Shown: piece after piece, positions 1-8,770 of the stretch
Layout: each line of letters starts with the position of its first letter
Numbering within the stretch: the stretch's first letter is position 1
NCBI RefSeq assembly: GCF_016741855.1
Contig: NZ_JAERRH010000001.1
Coordinates: forward strand, 124,001-188,000
DNA length: 64,000 bases
Reading direction: 5' to 3'
From: Streptomyces musisoli
Lineage (GTDB): Bacteria > Actinomycetota > Actinomycetes > Streptomycetales > Streptomycetaceae
Program-made: the position numbers and the translations under genes
Notes under the pieces: generated by a model
What the model was told of the DNA's origin: nothing
Database searches by the model: none
The model's input: the letters and a program-made list of their open reading frames with translations, nothing else

Positions 1-1405
1 ACCGTCCCGTCCCCCGCTCGAACAGCTCCCGCACCGCCGCCCCGCAGTAGAACCCCTGGCAGCGGCCCGCCCGTGCCCGGGTGCGGCGGCGCAGGCCCTC
101 CAGGGTGCGGGGTGGGATCGTCGCGGCCAGGGCGTCGCGGATCTCGCCGCGGGAGACGCGTTCGCAGTGGCAGACCAGGGTGCCGTACTCGGGGTCGGCG
201 GCGACGCGTTCGGGTTCCTGGCAGGGGCGCGGGGAGGCCCGGCCCAGGTCCGGCATGGTGACCGGCTCCGGGGCGCGTGCGGGGCCGAGGTCGAGTCCGG
301 TGGCGGCCAGCAGGCCGGTGACGTGGGCGGCGATGGCCAGGGACGCGGTCAGGCCGGTGGAGCGGATGCCGCCGACGGTGACGTACGCCTGTCCGGGGTG
401 CGCGGCGATCCGGTAGTCCTCGTCCCCGGTGGCCGCGCGCAGCCCTGCGTAGACGGCGGTGACCTCCTCGTCGAGCAGGGCGGGCAGGATACGGCGGCCC
501 TTCTCCCGGAGCAGGGCGAGGCCGTCGGCGGTGGACTCGGTGGCCCCCTTGTCGGGCAGGTCCTCGGCGGTGGGACCGAGCAGGACGTTGCCGTGGACCG
601 TGGGGGCGACGAGGACGCCCTTGCCGAGGGCCGTCGGGACGGGCAGCAGGATGTGCCGGACCAACGGGCGGGCGAACGTGTCGTAGACGAGGAGCTGGCC
701 CCGGCGCGGGGTGACGGTGAAGTCCTCGTGACCGAGGCGGCGGTCGAGGGTGTCGGCGTGCAGGCCGGCCGCGTTGACCAGGTACCGGGTGCGCAGGGTG
801 CCGCGGCTGGTGGTCAGGCGGTGGCCGTCGGGCGTCCGCTCCACCTCCCGTACGTCCGTGCCGAGGTGCAGGTCGGTCCCGGCCCGCACCGCCTGGGTGG
901 CGTACGCCAGGGTCGTCGTCCAGGGACAGATGATGCTCTCGCCGGGGACGTGCAGGGCGCCCAGCGCGCCGGGGCCGAGGTGGGGTTCCCGGGCGTACAG
1001 CTCCCCGGGGCCCAGCAGGCGCGTGTCGGTGCGGGAGTTGCGCCCGGCCTTCTCGGCCAGCCGGGGCAGGGCGGCGAGCTGCTCCTCGTCCCAGGCGACG
1101 AGCAGGGCGCCGGTCCGCTCGACGGGGATGCCGGACTCGGCCGCGTAGGCACCGAGCAGCCGGTGCCCCTCACGGACCAGCCGGGCCTCAAGGGTGCCGG
1201 GCGCCGCGTCGAAACCGGTGTGCAGGATGGCGGTGTTGGCCTTGGAGGTGCCCTGGCCGACGTCGTCCTGGGCCTCCACCAGGGCGACGCGGAGCCGGGG
1301 GTGGTGGGCGAGTGCGCGGGCGATGGCGCAGCCGACGACCCCCGCGCCGACGATCGCGACGTCGTACGGCGTCGACGGCAGCGGGCCGTCCGCGGTGACC
1401 GTCAC
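1..1405 (-). CDS. GlpA-like FAD-dependent dehydrogenase with C-terminal [2Fe-2S] (BFD-like) domain, 3' end cut by window
   Basis: The product starts with a Rossmann FAD motif (VAIVGAGVVG) followed by GQGTSKANTAILHTGFD, a hallmark of GlpA/GlpD-type glycerol-3-phosphate dehydrogenases and related 2-hydroxyacid oxidases. Near the visible C-terminus the residues CHCERVSRGEI and GRCQGFYCG supply the four cysteines of a BFD-like iron-sulfur domain, as in the GlpA subunit of the anaerobic enzyme. The start is GTG at 1405, which overlaps the stop of the upstream kinase gene by 4 bp (GTGA), so the two are translationally coupled. With the kinase this suggests phosphorylation and then oxidation of glycerol or a similar polyol; the exact substrate is not visible. 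About 468 codons are present and the stop lies outside the window. The family is clear, the substrate is inference. Confidence 0.85.
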   Translation of the reverse strand, partial: MTVTADGPLPSTPYDVAIVGAGVVGCAIARALAHHPRLRVALVEAQDDVGQGTSKANTAILHTGFDAAPGTLEARLVREGHRLLGAYAAESGIPVERTGALLVAWDEEQLAALPRLAEKAGRNSRTDTRLLGPGELYAREPHLGPGALGALHVPGESIICPWTTTLAYATQAVRAGTDLHLGTDVREVERTPDGHRLTTSRGTLRTRYLVNAAGLHADTLDRRLGHEDFTVTPRRGQLLVYDTFARPLVRHILLPVPTALGKGVLVAPTVHGNVLLGPTAEDLPDKGATESTADGLALLREKGRRILPALLDEEVTAVYAGLRAATGDEDYRIAAHPGQAYVTVGGIRSTGLTASLAIAAHVTGLLAATGLDLGPARAPEPVTMPDLGRASPRPCQEPERVAADPEYGTLVCHCERVSRGEIRDALAATIPPRTLEGLRRRTRARAGRCQGFYCGAAVRELFERGTGR

Positions 1406-2832
1406 GGGCCGAGCAGGGCCGCTACGGCGGTACGGAAGCCGGCCCGGCGTTCGGCGGCCGGCCCCGCCGGGATGCGGGGCTCGTACACCGCGGCGGGCTT
1501 CCAGACGGGCAGGGCGTCCTCGACGCCGAGCGCGGGGTCGGCGCCGAGGCGGGCGAGGGCGGCGGCGCCGAGCGCGGTGGCGTCGGGCAGCGCGGACACC
1601 TCGACGGGGCGTTGCAGCAGGTCCGCCTGGGTCTGCATGAGCAGCGCCGAGCGGGTGAGTCCGCCGTCGACGCGGAGCGTGTCCAGGGGCGCGCCCAGGT
1701 CGCCGGCGGCGGCCTCGGCGAGTTCGGCGACCTGGGCTGCGATGCCCTCGCACAGGGCCCGCACCAGGTGCCCGGGCGTGGTGTCGAGACCGAGTCCGGT
1801 GAGGGAGCCGCGCAGGTCGCCGCGCCACCAGGGGGCGGCGAGTCCGGCGAGGGCCGGGACGAAGGTGACGCCGCCGCTGTCCGGGACGGCGCCGCCGACC
1901 GGGTCGAGGTCGGCGGCGGAGGAGATGACGCCGAGGTCGGTGAGCCAGCGGACGGCGGAGGCGGCGGTGTAGACCTGGCCGTCCAGGCAGTAGCTGGTGT
2001 GTCCGGCGAGCCGCCAGGCCACGCAGCTGACCAGGCCGGAGTCGCCGCGCCGGGGGCGGTCGCCGGTGTGCGCGAGCAGGAACGCGCCGGTGCCGTACGT
2101 GCACTTGGCGGCGCCGGGGACGGTGACACGCTGGGCGAGCAGGGCGGCCTGCTGGTCGACGATCAGCCCGGTGAGCGGGATCTCGGGACCGAACGCCGTG
2201 GTCGTCCCCACCGGCCGGGCCGCGTCGGTGACCTCGGGCAGGCGCTCGCCGGCCAGGCCGTAGAGGTCCAGGGCGCGCGGGGACCACTCGGCGCGGTCCA
2301 GGTCCAGGAGCTGCGTGCGGCCGGCGGTCGCGGCGTCGGTGACGTAGGCGCCGGTGAGGCGGTGGACCAGCCAGGCGTCGGAGGTGGTGACGACGCCCTC
2401 GCGGGTGAGGTGGCGGCGGATCCAGGCCATCTTGGGCGCGGCGAAGTACGGATCGAGGGGCAGACCGGTCAGCCGGCGCAACTCCTCGGCGTGCTCGCCC
2501 AGTTCCTCGCAGACGGTCTCGGCGCGCCGGTCCTGCCAGACCAGGGCGTCGGTGAGCGGCCGGCCGGTGACCGGGTCCCAGGCGAGGACGGTCTCGCCCT
2601 GGTTGGCGAGGCCGAGCGCGACGACGTCCTCACCGGCCTCGGCGAGTGCCCGCCGGCCGGCTTCGACCACCGAGTCGTACAGCCGGGACGGATCCACCTC
2701 GGCCAGGCCGCCGGGCAGATACCGGGGGCGCACCTCGGCGAAACCGCTGCCGAGGACACCGCGTTCCGGGCAGACCACCAGCGCCTTGGTACCGGACGTG
2801 CCCTGGTCGACGGCGAGCACCGGCCCCGTCAT
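1402..2832 (-). CDS. FGGY-family carbohydrate kinase, glycerol-kinase-like
   Basis: The 476-residue product opens with the phosphate-1 motif of the FGGY kinases (VLAVDQGTSGTKALV). It continues with NQGETVLAWDP, a QDRRA segment and TGLPLDPYFAAPKMAWI, all close to glycerol kinases. A TYGTGAFLL segment and the C-terminal DGGLTRSALLMQ segment form the second ATP-binding half. It would transfer phosphate from ATP to a polyol in the cytoplasm. The downstream FAD dehydrogenase starts inside its stop codon, giving a two-gene operon. A perfect 7-bp inverted repeat lies about 85-110 bp upstream and may bind a regulator. Glycerol is the likeliest substrate but xylulose or erythritol kinases share this fold, so no symbol is given. 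Confidence 0.85.
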   Translation of the reverse strand: MTGPVLAVDQGTSGTKALVVCPERGVLGSGFAEVRPRYLPGGLAEVDPSRLYDSVVEAGRRALAEAGEDVVALGLANQGETVLAWDPVTGRPLTDALVWQDRRAETVCEELGEHAEELRRLTGLPLDPYFAAPKMAWIRRHLTREGVVTTSDAWLVHRLTGAYVTDAATAGRTQLLDLDRAEWSPRALDLYGLAGERLPEVTDAARPVGTTTAFGPEIPLTGLIVDQQAALLAQRVTVPGAAKCTYGTGAFLLAHTGDRPRRGDSGLVSCVAWRLAGHTSYCLDGQVYTAASAVRWLTDLGVISSAADLDPVGGAVPDSGGVTFVPALAGLAAPWWRGDLRGSLTGLGLDTTPGHLVRALCEGIAAQVAELAEAAAGDLGAPLDTLRVDGGLTRSALLMQTQADLLQRPVEVSALPDATALGAAALARLGADPALGVEDALPVWKPAAVYEPRIPAGPAAERRAGFRTAVAALLGP

Positions 2833-2916
2833 CGCGCGCCCTTCGCTCCGGTCCTGAAGATCACCGCGCCAGCCTGCCGCCGTACCGGTCCCGGCGTCAA
2901 GGTGTTCCGCCTCGCG

Positions 2917-2943
2917 GTCAACTCACCTGGCTGGATAGTTGAC
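2917..2943. promoter_or_regulatory. putative operator upstream of the kinase/GlpA-like operon
   Basis: GTCAACT at 2917-2923 is repeated in inverted orientation as AGTTGAC at 2937-2943, with 13 bp between the arms. It is the only clear structure in the 2833-3087 intergenic region, which separates divergent genes. A second short dyad (GTTG/CAAC) overlaps it on the right. The regulator is not encoded in the window part of this locus. Confidence 0.4.
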
Positions 2944-3087
2944 TTGGCAACAATGGTACGCCGGAACCTCCGCCTCTATAGTGACCGCCGACCACACGAA
3001 GACCGCTCCACCACCGCCCAGGGGAGGGCTGTTGCAACGTCACCCCGCCACCTCGCCCGTGCGCCAGTGGCCCGGGGCCGGCGGCTG

Positions 3088-4074
3088 ATGGCCAGAGACG
3101 GAGTCCGCCCCTCCTACGATCCCGCCGGCCCCGACCACGCCCTGCGCACCGCACTCCAGGACCTGCGCACCGGCCGCTGGATGGCCATGCGCACCCTGCT
3201 CGCGGAGACCGCCCACCGGTGGCAGTGGACCCAGCGCACCCAGGTGCTGGCGGCGGCCGCGGCCGGCACCGACGTGGTCCGGGCGTGGCTCGCCGAGGAG
3301 CCGGACAGCGTGCACGCGGCGGTCATGCACGCCCGGGTCGGGGTGGAGCGGGCGCTGCGGGCCCGGCGCGAACAGCACCGCCGCACCCACGAGTTGTGGA
3401 TCGAGGCATGGGACGCCGCCCAGTCGGCCACGGTGGCCGCGCCGAAGGACCCCGTGCCCTGGGTCTGCCTGCTGGCGCTGGCCCAGCTCGATCCCGAGCA
3501 GCGCTGGGAGGAGCACCGGGCCGCCCCGCCGGAGCCGATGCTGCCACCGGGTCCCTGGGGGCTGCTGGCCGAGGCCGGCAGGCGCGACCCCTTCAATCGC
3601 GAGGCCCACCACCGGATGCTCCAGTTCCTGTACGCGCGCGGCGGTTCGGGCCGGCTCGCGGAGGCCGCCGGGTACGCACAGTGGGCCGCCGGCCAGGCCC
3701 CGCCCGGTTCCGCGCTGCACCTGCTGCCGCTGTACGTCCGCGTCGAGCGCTACCGGCGCGACAGCGGGCACGACGCGGCGCTGGACCTGCACTGGATCGT
3801 GGAGGAGGCGGCCCGCGAGGCGCGGCGCGCACTGCACGAGTGGTTCGAGCGGACCGAGCCCGCCGAACGCGCGCTGCCGGACCTCAACCACCTGGCCCAC
3901 GCGCTGTGGGGCTCCCTCCAGTTCCCGGACGCGGCCCGCGTGTTCGAGGCGATCGGCCCCTATTTCACGCCCCCGCCCTGGATGTACCGCACCCGGGACC
4001 GGGACCGGGCCGTGGAGGTCTTCGTCCAGGCCCGGGACCGTTGCGGGGCCGCCGCGGACGGCTCACGCCCCTGA
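3088..4074 (+). CDS. uncharacterised alpha-helical protein
   Basis: A 328-residue protein rich in Ala, Arg, Glu and Trp, with no signal peptide, membrane segment or cofactor motif that I recognise. The regular spacing of amphipathic helices (for example ALRARREQHRRTHELWIEAWDA, given here only in outline at about residues 85-120) looks like a helical-repeat, TPR-like scaffold. The ATG at 3088 is used because it begins the well-behaved coding stretch, but the ribosome-binding site is weak and an in-frame GTG at 3067 is possible. It stands alone, divergent from the kinase operon and followed by 326 bp without a gene. I do not recognise the family by name, and no function is proposed. Confidence 0.6.
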   Translation: MARDGVRPSYDPAGPDHALRTALQDLRTGRWMAMRTLLAETAHRWQWTQRTQVLAAAAAGTDVVRAWLAEEPDSVHAAVMHARVGVERALRARREQHRRTHELWIEAWDAAQSATVAAPKDPVPWVCLLALAQLDPEQRWEEHRAAPPEPMLPPGPWGLLAEAGRRDPFNREAHHRMLQFLYARGGSGRLAEAAGYAQWAAGQAPPGSALHLLPLYVRVERYRRDSGHDAALDLHWIVEEAAREARRALHEWFERTEPAERALPDLNHLAHALWGSLQFPDAARVFEAIGPYFTPPPWMYRTRDRDRAVEVFVQARDRCGAAADGSRP

Positions 4075-4400
4075 ACCTGCCGCCTGGAGACGGGAACTGA
4101 CGCCGTCACCCGTGAAAGACCCTGTGTTCCCCGGATGTTCTCCCCCCGGAAATACCTCCGGAAGCTCCTCCCGGAAGTTCGTCCCTGAACCACCTTCCGC
4201 GCCCCCGAACGCTTGACCGCTCCGCCCCGGATCGCTCCACCGCTCGCCCGCTCCACCCGGAACGCTCCACCGCTCCACCCGGTACGGCCCAGGCACCACG
4301 CAATACGGCCCAGGCACCCCAGGTACCGCCCTCCGCACCACCCCGCAAGGTCCCCGTTCGACAACTGTCTCGACAACTGTCCGATCCCGGAGGTCTCCGC
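4075..4400. other. intergenic region with short GC-rich repeats
   Basis: No coding region is supported here. The stretch holds repeated CGCTCCACC-type words, two copies of TACGGCCCAGGCACC and, at its right end, a perfect tandem 12-mer just before the permease ribosome-binding site GGAGG. Confidence 0.5.
4358..4381 (+). promoter_or_regulatory. tandem 12-bp repeat, candidate operator of the APC permease
   Basis: TCGACAACTGTC occurs twice head-to-tail (4358-4369 and 4370-4381), ending about 20 bp before the permease GTG. The junction contains the inverted words TGTC and GACA two bases apart, as in many GntR/TetR half-site arrangements. Position and perfection suggest a repressor site; the regulator is unknown. 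Confidence 0.4.
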
Positions 4401-5939
4401 GTGTCCCCCACCCCCGATCCCTCGCCCGCCCCCTCTCCCGGCCTGCCGCAGCAGGACGAGGAGCAGCGCCTGCGCGAACTGGGCTACCGGCCCGTGCTGG
4501 CCCGCCGCATGGGCGGCTTCGGCAACTTCGCCATCAGCTTCTCGGTGATCTCGATCCTGTCCGGCTGCATGACCCTGTACGGCTTCGGTCTGGGCACCGG
4601 CGGCCCCGCCGTGATGCTGTGGGGCTGGGCCGGCGTCGGCCTGTTCGTGCTGTGCGTCGGCCTCGCGCTCGCCGAGGTCACCAGCGCCTATCCGACCTCC
4701 GGCGCCCTGTACTACATGGCCGACCGGCTCGGCGGCCGCCGCTGGGGCTGGTACACGGGCTGGCTGAACCTGCTCGGTCTGCTCGGCGCGATCGCCGGCA
4801 TCGACTACGGCGCGGCCCTGTTCACCGGCGCGTTCGCCAGCATCCGGTGGGGCTTCGAACCGACGCCCGGCAAGACCATGCTGATCTTCTGCGCCATCCT
4901 GCTGCTGCACGCGGTGCTGAACCTGTTCGGCGTGCGCCTGGTGAGCCTGCTCAACTCGGTCAGCGTGTGGTGGCACCTGGCGGGCGTCGCGCTGATCGTC
5001 GGCGTGCTGGCGATCGTCCCCGACCACCACCGGTCACCGTCCTTCGTGTTCACCGAGTTCGTCAACGGGACCGGCTGGGACAACCCGCTGTACGTGGCCG
5101 CGGTCGGCCTGCTCCTCGCGCAGTACACGTTCTCCGGCTACGACGCCTCCGCGCACCTGTCGGAGGAGACCTCGCACGCCTCGGTGGCGGCGTCGCGCGG
5201 CATCGTCCGGGCCATCTGGGTGTCCTGGATCGCGGGGTTCGTGCTGCTGGCCGGACTCACCTTCGCCATCCAGGACTACGACGCCACGCGCACCACGGAC
5301 ACCGGTGTGCCGCCCGCCCAGATCATGCTCGACGGCCTCGGCACCAACGGCGCCAGCGCGCTGCTCCTCGTGGTCATCATCGCCCAGCTGTTCTGCGGCA
5401 ACGCCGAGGTCGCCGCGGCCAGCCGGATGGTGTTCGCGTTCAGCCGGGACGGGGCACTGCCCGGCTCGCACCTGTGGCGCAAGGTGAGCGGCCGTACGCA
5501 GACCCCGGTCGCCGCCGTCTGGCTGTCCGTCGTCGTGGCCGGCGTCCTCGCCCTGCCGTCGCTCTACTCGGCGACGGCGTACAACGCGGTGACCGCCATC
5601 AACGTCATCGGCATCACCCCGGCCTACGCGATCCCCGTCTTCCTCCGGCTGCGCGCGGGCGACCGTTTCCGGCCGGGACCGTGGCACCTGGGCCGCTGGA
5701 GCAGGCCGATCGGCTGGATCGCGGTCGGCTGGGTGGCGTGCGTGACGGTACTGTTCTGCCTGCCGCAGGCGTCGCCGGTCACGGTCGACACGATGAACTA
5801 CGCCTCCATCGCCCTCGCCGTGGTCCTCGTCCTCGCCAGCGTCTGGTGGTACGTCGCCCGACGGTCGTACGGAACGCCCACCACCGCCGCGTACGGCAGC
5901 GACCGTGACCAGGCGGAACTCGCGGAGGGCATCGTCTGA
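4401..5939 (+). CDS. APC-superfamily amino acid permease
   Basis: A 512-residue polytopic membrane protein with about 12 hydrophobic segments. After a Pro-rich cytoplasmic N-terminus it has the APC signature region around residues 38-75 (GNFAISFSVISILSG) and LAEVTSAYPTSGALYYMADR, typical of the amino acid/GABA permease branch that includes UGA4/BAT1-like proteins. It should import an amino acid or amine by proton symport. The GTG start at 4401 is preceded by GGAGG at suitable spacing, and a tandem 12-mer sits directly upstream. The next gene is on the same strand but nearly 190 bp away, so it is probably monocistronic. Substrate cannot be read from the sequence. Confidence 0.85.
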   Translation: MSPTPDPSPAPSPGLPQQDEEQRLRELGYRPVLARRMGGFGNFAISFSVISILSGCMTLYGFGLGTGGPAVMLWGWAGVGLFVLCVGLALAEVTSAYPTSGALYYMADRLGGRRWGWYTGWLNLLGLLGAIAGIDYGAALFTGAFASIRWGFEPTPGKTMLIFCAILLLHAVLNLFGVRLVSLLNSVSVWWHLAGVALIVGVLAIVPDHHRSPSFVFTEFVNGTGWDNPLYVAAVGLLLAQYTFSGYDASAHLSEETSHASVAASRGIVRAIWVSWIAGFVLLAGLTFAIQDYDATRTTDTGVPPAQIMLDGLGTNGASALLLVVIIAQLFCGNAEVAAASRMVFAFSRDGALPGSHLWRKVSGRTQTPVAAVWLSVVVAGVLALPSLYSATAYNAVTAINVIGITPAYAIPVFLRLRAGDRFRPGPWHLGRWSRPIGWIAVGWVACVTVLFCLPQASPVTVDTMNYASIALAVVLVLASVWWYVARRSYGTPTTAAYGSDRDQAELAEGIV

Positions 5940-6125
5940 GCCGCCGTCCGCGGCCACCGCTCCCGGTACGAACCGGAGTGCCGGATACGGCAGGATGAAC
6001 GAGCGCGCCGGTCACCGGAGTTCCCGGGCCGGCGCGGTCGCACATCCCGGACATCGAGCAGGTGACAACGTGACGAGACTTCACAACCGGCCTCCCGCAG
6101 TGGCTGCGCACTCCGGAGGTGACCG

Positions 6126-7217
6126 GTGAACCGCTCGCTGACCCTGGACGACCTCGTCCTCGCCGGCATCGCCCTGGGGGCGGGCCTGGTGCTCGCCTTC
6201 ATGTCGCGCACCCTGCTGCGCTGGCTCGCGGGGCACGCCAAGCGGACCCGCTGGAGCGGCGACGACGTCATCGTGGACGCGCTGCGCTCGGTCGTCCCCT
6301 GGGCGGCGATCGCGGGCGGCGCGTCCGCCGCGGCGGCGGTGCTGCCGCTGACCCGGTCCGTACAGCACCACGTCAACCAGGTGCTGGAGGTCTGGCTGAT
6401 CGTCGTGGTGACCTTCTCCGCGGCCCGGGTGATCGCGGGCCTGGTCCGCTCGGTCACCCAGTCCCGCTCGGGGGTGGCGGGCTCGGCGACCATCTTCGTC
6501 AACATCACCCGCGTCCTGGTCCTGGCGATCGGCTTCCTGGTCGTCCTGCAGACCCTCGGGATCTCGATAGCGCCCCTGCTCACAGCCCTGGGCGTCGGCG
6601 GTCTCGCGGTGGCGCTGGCCCTTCAGGACACGCTCGCCAACCTCTTCGCGGGCGTCCACATCCTCGCCTCCAAGACCGTCCAGCCCGGTGACTACATCCG
6701 GCTCAGCAGCGGCGAGGAGGGCTACGTCGTGGACATCAACTGGCGCCAGACGACCGTCCGCCAGCTCTCCAACAACCTCGTGGTCATCCCCAACGGCCAG
6801 CTCGCCAAGGCCAACATGACCAACTACACGCGCCCCGAGCAGGAACTGACCGTCCTGGTGCAGGTGGGCGTGAGCTACGACTCCGACCTGGAGCACGTCG
6901 AGCGGGTGACCTCGGAGGTGGTCACGGAGGTGATGACGGACGTCACCGGCGCGGTCCCCGACCACGAGGCCGCCATCCGCTTCCACACCTTCGGCGACTC
7001 ACGGATCGGGTTCACGGTGATCCTCGGCGTGGGCGAGTTCAGCGACCAGTACCGGATCAAGCACGAGTTCATCAAGCGCCTGCACCGCCGCTACCGCGCG
7101 GAGGGCATCCGCATCCCCGCCCCCACCCGTACCGTGGCGTTCCAGCCGGGGTCGGTGGTGATTCCGCAGCAGCGGAGCGGGGAGGACGTCGTCGGCGGGG
7201 CACCCCTGGCCGACTAG
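6126..7217 (+). CDS. MscS-family mechanosensitive ion channel
   Basis: The 363-residue product has three to four N-terminal membrane segments. These are followed by the pore-lining region and beta domain of the MscS family: LALQDTLANLFAGVHI, KTVQPGDYIRL, and VIPNGQLAKANMTNY. It is a small-conductance channel of the inner membrane that opens on hypo-osmotic shock or conducts small ions. The GTG start at 6126 has GGAGGTGA a few bases upstream. A perfect 12-bp hairpin follows the stop, so the gene probably forms its own transcription unit. Length and domain order are ordinary for the family. Confidence 0.9.
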   Translation: MNRSLTLDDLVLAGIALGAGLVLAFMSRTLLRWLAGHAKRTRWSGDDVIVDALRSVVPWAAIAGGASAAAAVLPLTRSVQHHVNQVLEVWLIVVVTFSAARVIAGLVRSVTQSRSGVAGSATIFVNITRVLVLAIGFLVVLQTLGISIAPLLTALGVGGLAVALALQDTLANLFAGVHILASKTVQPGDYIRLSSGEEGYVVDINWRQTTVRQLSNNLVVIPNGQLAKANMTNYTRPEQELTVLVQVGVSYDSDLEHVERVTSEVVTEVMTDVTGAVPDHEAAIRFHTFGDSRIGFTVILGVGEFSDQYRIKHEFIKRLHRRYRAEGIRIPAPTRTVAFQPGSVVIPQQRSGEDVVGGAPLAD

Positions 7218-7223
7218 AGAACC

Positions 7224-7258
7224 GAGGCGGGCCCCACGACCGTCCCGGGGCCCGCCTC
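7224..7258 (+). terminator. terminator hairpin after the MscS gene
   Basis: GAGGCGGGCCCC (7224-7235) pairs perfectly with GGGGCCCGCCTC (7247-7258) across an 11-nt loop, 6 bp after the channel stop codon. There is no U-tract, as is common in Streptomyces. Confidence 0.8.
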
Positions 7259-7279
7259 ACCAGGCGATGTCGGCCGAGC

Positions 7280-7300
7280 CTGCCCGCACGGGCAGTTTTT
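7280..7300 (+). terminator. U-tract terminator or attenuator ahead of the XRE gene
   Basis: CTGCCC (7280-7285), a 4-nt loop and GGGCAG (7290-7295) are followed directly by TTTTT. This is a classic intrinsic terminator, unusual in so GC-rich a genome. It lies 86 bp before the XRE start, so it either backs up the previous hairpin or isolates the XRE-ImmA module from read-through. Confidence 0.7.
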
Positions 7301-7386
7301 CCCGACACTGTCGACCGGTAGAGGTGATGCGGATACCCTCGCGTAGGTCCCGCCCCTGATCAGCAACGCGCCCAGGAGAATGCCCG

Positions 7387-8052
7387 GTGGCAGCAGACGA
7401 CGCCTACGCACGACTGGCCGGAACCCTGGAGCGCATCCAGTGCGCTTCCGGGCACACCGAGTTGGCCCGGGCGCTCAGCACCGAGGACCTGTCGTACGAG
7501 ACGGGGATCCCCGAGCCGGTCGTGGTGAACCTGCTGGCGGGCGGGCGGGCCGAGGAGACGTCCGTCGCACAACGCGTGCGGCAGCGGCTCGACTTCCTCC
7601 GGGAGACCCGTCGGCGCGGCGACGGAAAGCGGTACACCCTCGAAGAGATCGCCGCGGCCGCGGGCGTGACCCGTCAGACGATGAGCGAGTGGCGCAGGAA
7701 GGGCATACCCGGCCTGGAGTCGGCTGACCGGCTCCGGCGCTTCTTCGCCCTGCCGCCCGGGTTCTTCTTCGCCGACGAACCGGAGGCACTCGACGAGGCG
7801 CTGCAGCGGCATCTCCAGGCGTACGAGTCGAGATCGGACCCCCTCGCCGGGCTCCGTACCCCCGAGATCCTCCGGCTGGCCGCGCGCGGCCTTCTGTCGC
7901 CGTCCGGCGTGCAGGCGATGGCGCAGTGGGCGGAGGCCGTCACCCGCAGCGCCCCGCCCGTCGCCGGCAGCGGCGGACAGGGCCGGGAGTACGGCGACGG
8001 TCCCGGCCGGCAGGCCGGCGCCCGCCCGGCGCGGCAGGGGCGTACGTGGTGA
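7387..8052 (+). CDS. XRE-type helix-turn-helix regulator paired with an ImmA/IrrE gene
   Basis: The 221-residue protein contains a helix-turn-helix at about residues 83-108 (YTLEEIAAAAGVTRQTMSEW), preceded by a second helical segment with HTH-like spacing at 35-70. A low-complexity Gly/Arg/Pro tail follows residue 190. The GTG start at 7387 is preceded by AGGAG. It is the first gene of a five-gene same-strand module whose second gene encodes a HEXXH metalloprotease of the ImmA/IrrE type. In known pairs of this kind the protease cleaves or inactivates the XRE repressor in response to a signal. By that analogy it probably represses the two membrane-protein genes and the FAD oxidase gene. That regulatory role is inference from context. 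Confidence 0.8.
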   Translation: MAADDAYARLAGTLERIQCASGHTELARALSTEDLSYETGIPEPVVVNLLAGGRAEETSVAQRVRQRLDFLRETRRRGDGKRYTLEEIAAAAGVTRQTMSEWRRKGIPGLESADRLRRFFALPPGFFFADEPEALDEALQRHLQAYESRSDPLAGLRTPEILRLAARGLLSPSGVQAMAQWAEAVTRSAPPVAGSGGQGREYGDGPGRQAGARPARQGRTW

Positions 8053-8164
8053 CCGCCGGAACCCGCCCGTCGCCACGCCGTCCGCGGCTCCTCGCGCCGT
8101 GCACCGTCCACCCGGCGGGCGTCCTTTGGGGTTCCTCCGCTTCGCGCGACCGCCGAGGTGGGCG

Positions 8165-8770
8165 ATGACCGCTCTGATCCGGCTCCGCCAATGGCAGCGG
8201 TTACGGAGGCGCGACAAGGAGATGCGTCAGTTCGCCGAGACGCTCATCGCCCCGGTTCGCGAGAGGCTGAGCGGGGCCGGGGCGGACGACGACCTGGCGG
8301 CTCTCACGGATCCCGAGGCCCTGTTCGCGGCGCTGGTCGAGTCCGCCCGGCAGTGGCGCGGCGAGCGCAGGCTCGAGGTGCACAAGGTGCACATCCCGCG
8401 CGAGTTCAAGGCCACGGGGATGTGGCTGGAACGAGCGGACCGCGACGACGTCATCATCGAGCAGGACGCGGAGGTCTGGCATCAGGCGCAGATCTTCGGC
8501 CACGAACTGTGGCACATGCGGCAGAAGGACGGCTTCACACCCGAGCAACTGGCGAGCGGCGCCTGGGAGGCGCTGGAGTCGGGGCATGTGCACGGCGACC
8601 GGCCGGCCGCGGCGCGTTCGCGCTTCGACGAGGATCCCGAGAAGGAAGCGGAACTCTTCGGGATCCGGGTGGGGCAGGAGATGCGGGCGCTGATGGAGCG
8701 GGACGTCATCACCGGCGAGACGGCCCGCCGCATCGCAGACGCTCTCAACTACCGGGGGAACCGCAGATGA
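8165..8770 (+). CDS. ImmA/IrrE-type zinc metallopeptidase
   Basis: A 201-residue protein with an HELWH zinc-binding motif at residues 113-117 inside a region FGHELWHM typical of ImmA/IrrE-like domains. A downstream acidic segment (DPEKEAELFG) can supply the third ligand. There is no signal peptide, so it should act in the cytoplasm. ImmA of ICEBs1 and IrrE/PprI of Deinococcus cleave partner XRE-type repressors; the gene immediately upstream encodes such a partner. Its stop overlaps the start of the next membrane-protein gene by 4 bp (ATGA), which ties the sensor-protease pair to the rest of the module. The ATG at 8165 gives the best N-terminus. Confidence 0.8.
   Translation: MTALIRLRQWQRLRRRDKEMRQFAETLIAPVRERLSGAGADDDLAALTDPEALFAALVESARQWRGERRLEVHKVHIPREFKATGMWLERADRDDVIIEQDAEVWHQAQIFGHELWHMRQKDGFTPEQLASGAWEALESGHVHGDRPAAARSRFDEDPEKEAELFGIRVGQEMRALMERDVITGETARRIADALNYRGNRR

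Noticed and set aside
167..1972. Long plus-strand open frame covering the dehydrogenase and kinase genes
   Set aside because: It is the antisense shadow of two clearly homologous minus-strand genes; its low-complexity Gly/Ala/Arg composition is typical of high-GC antisense frames.
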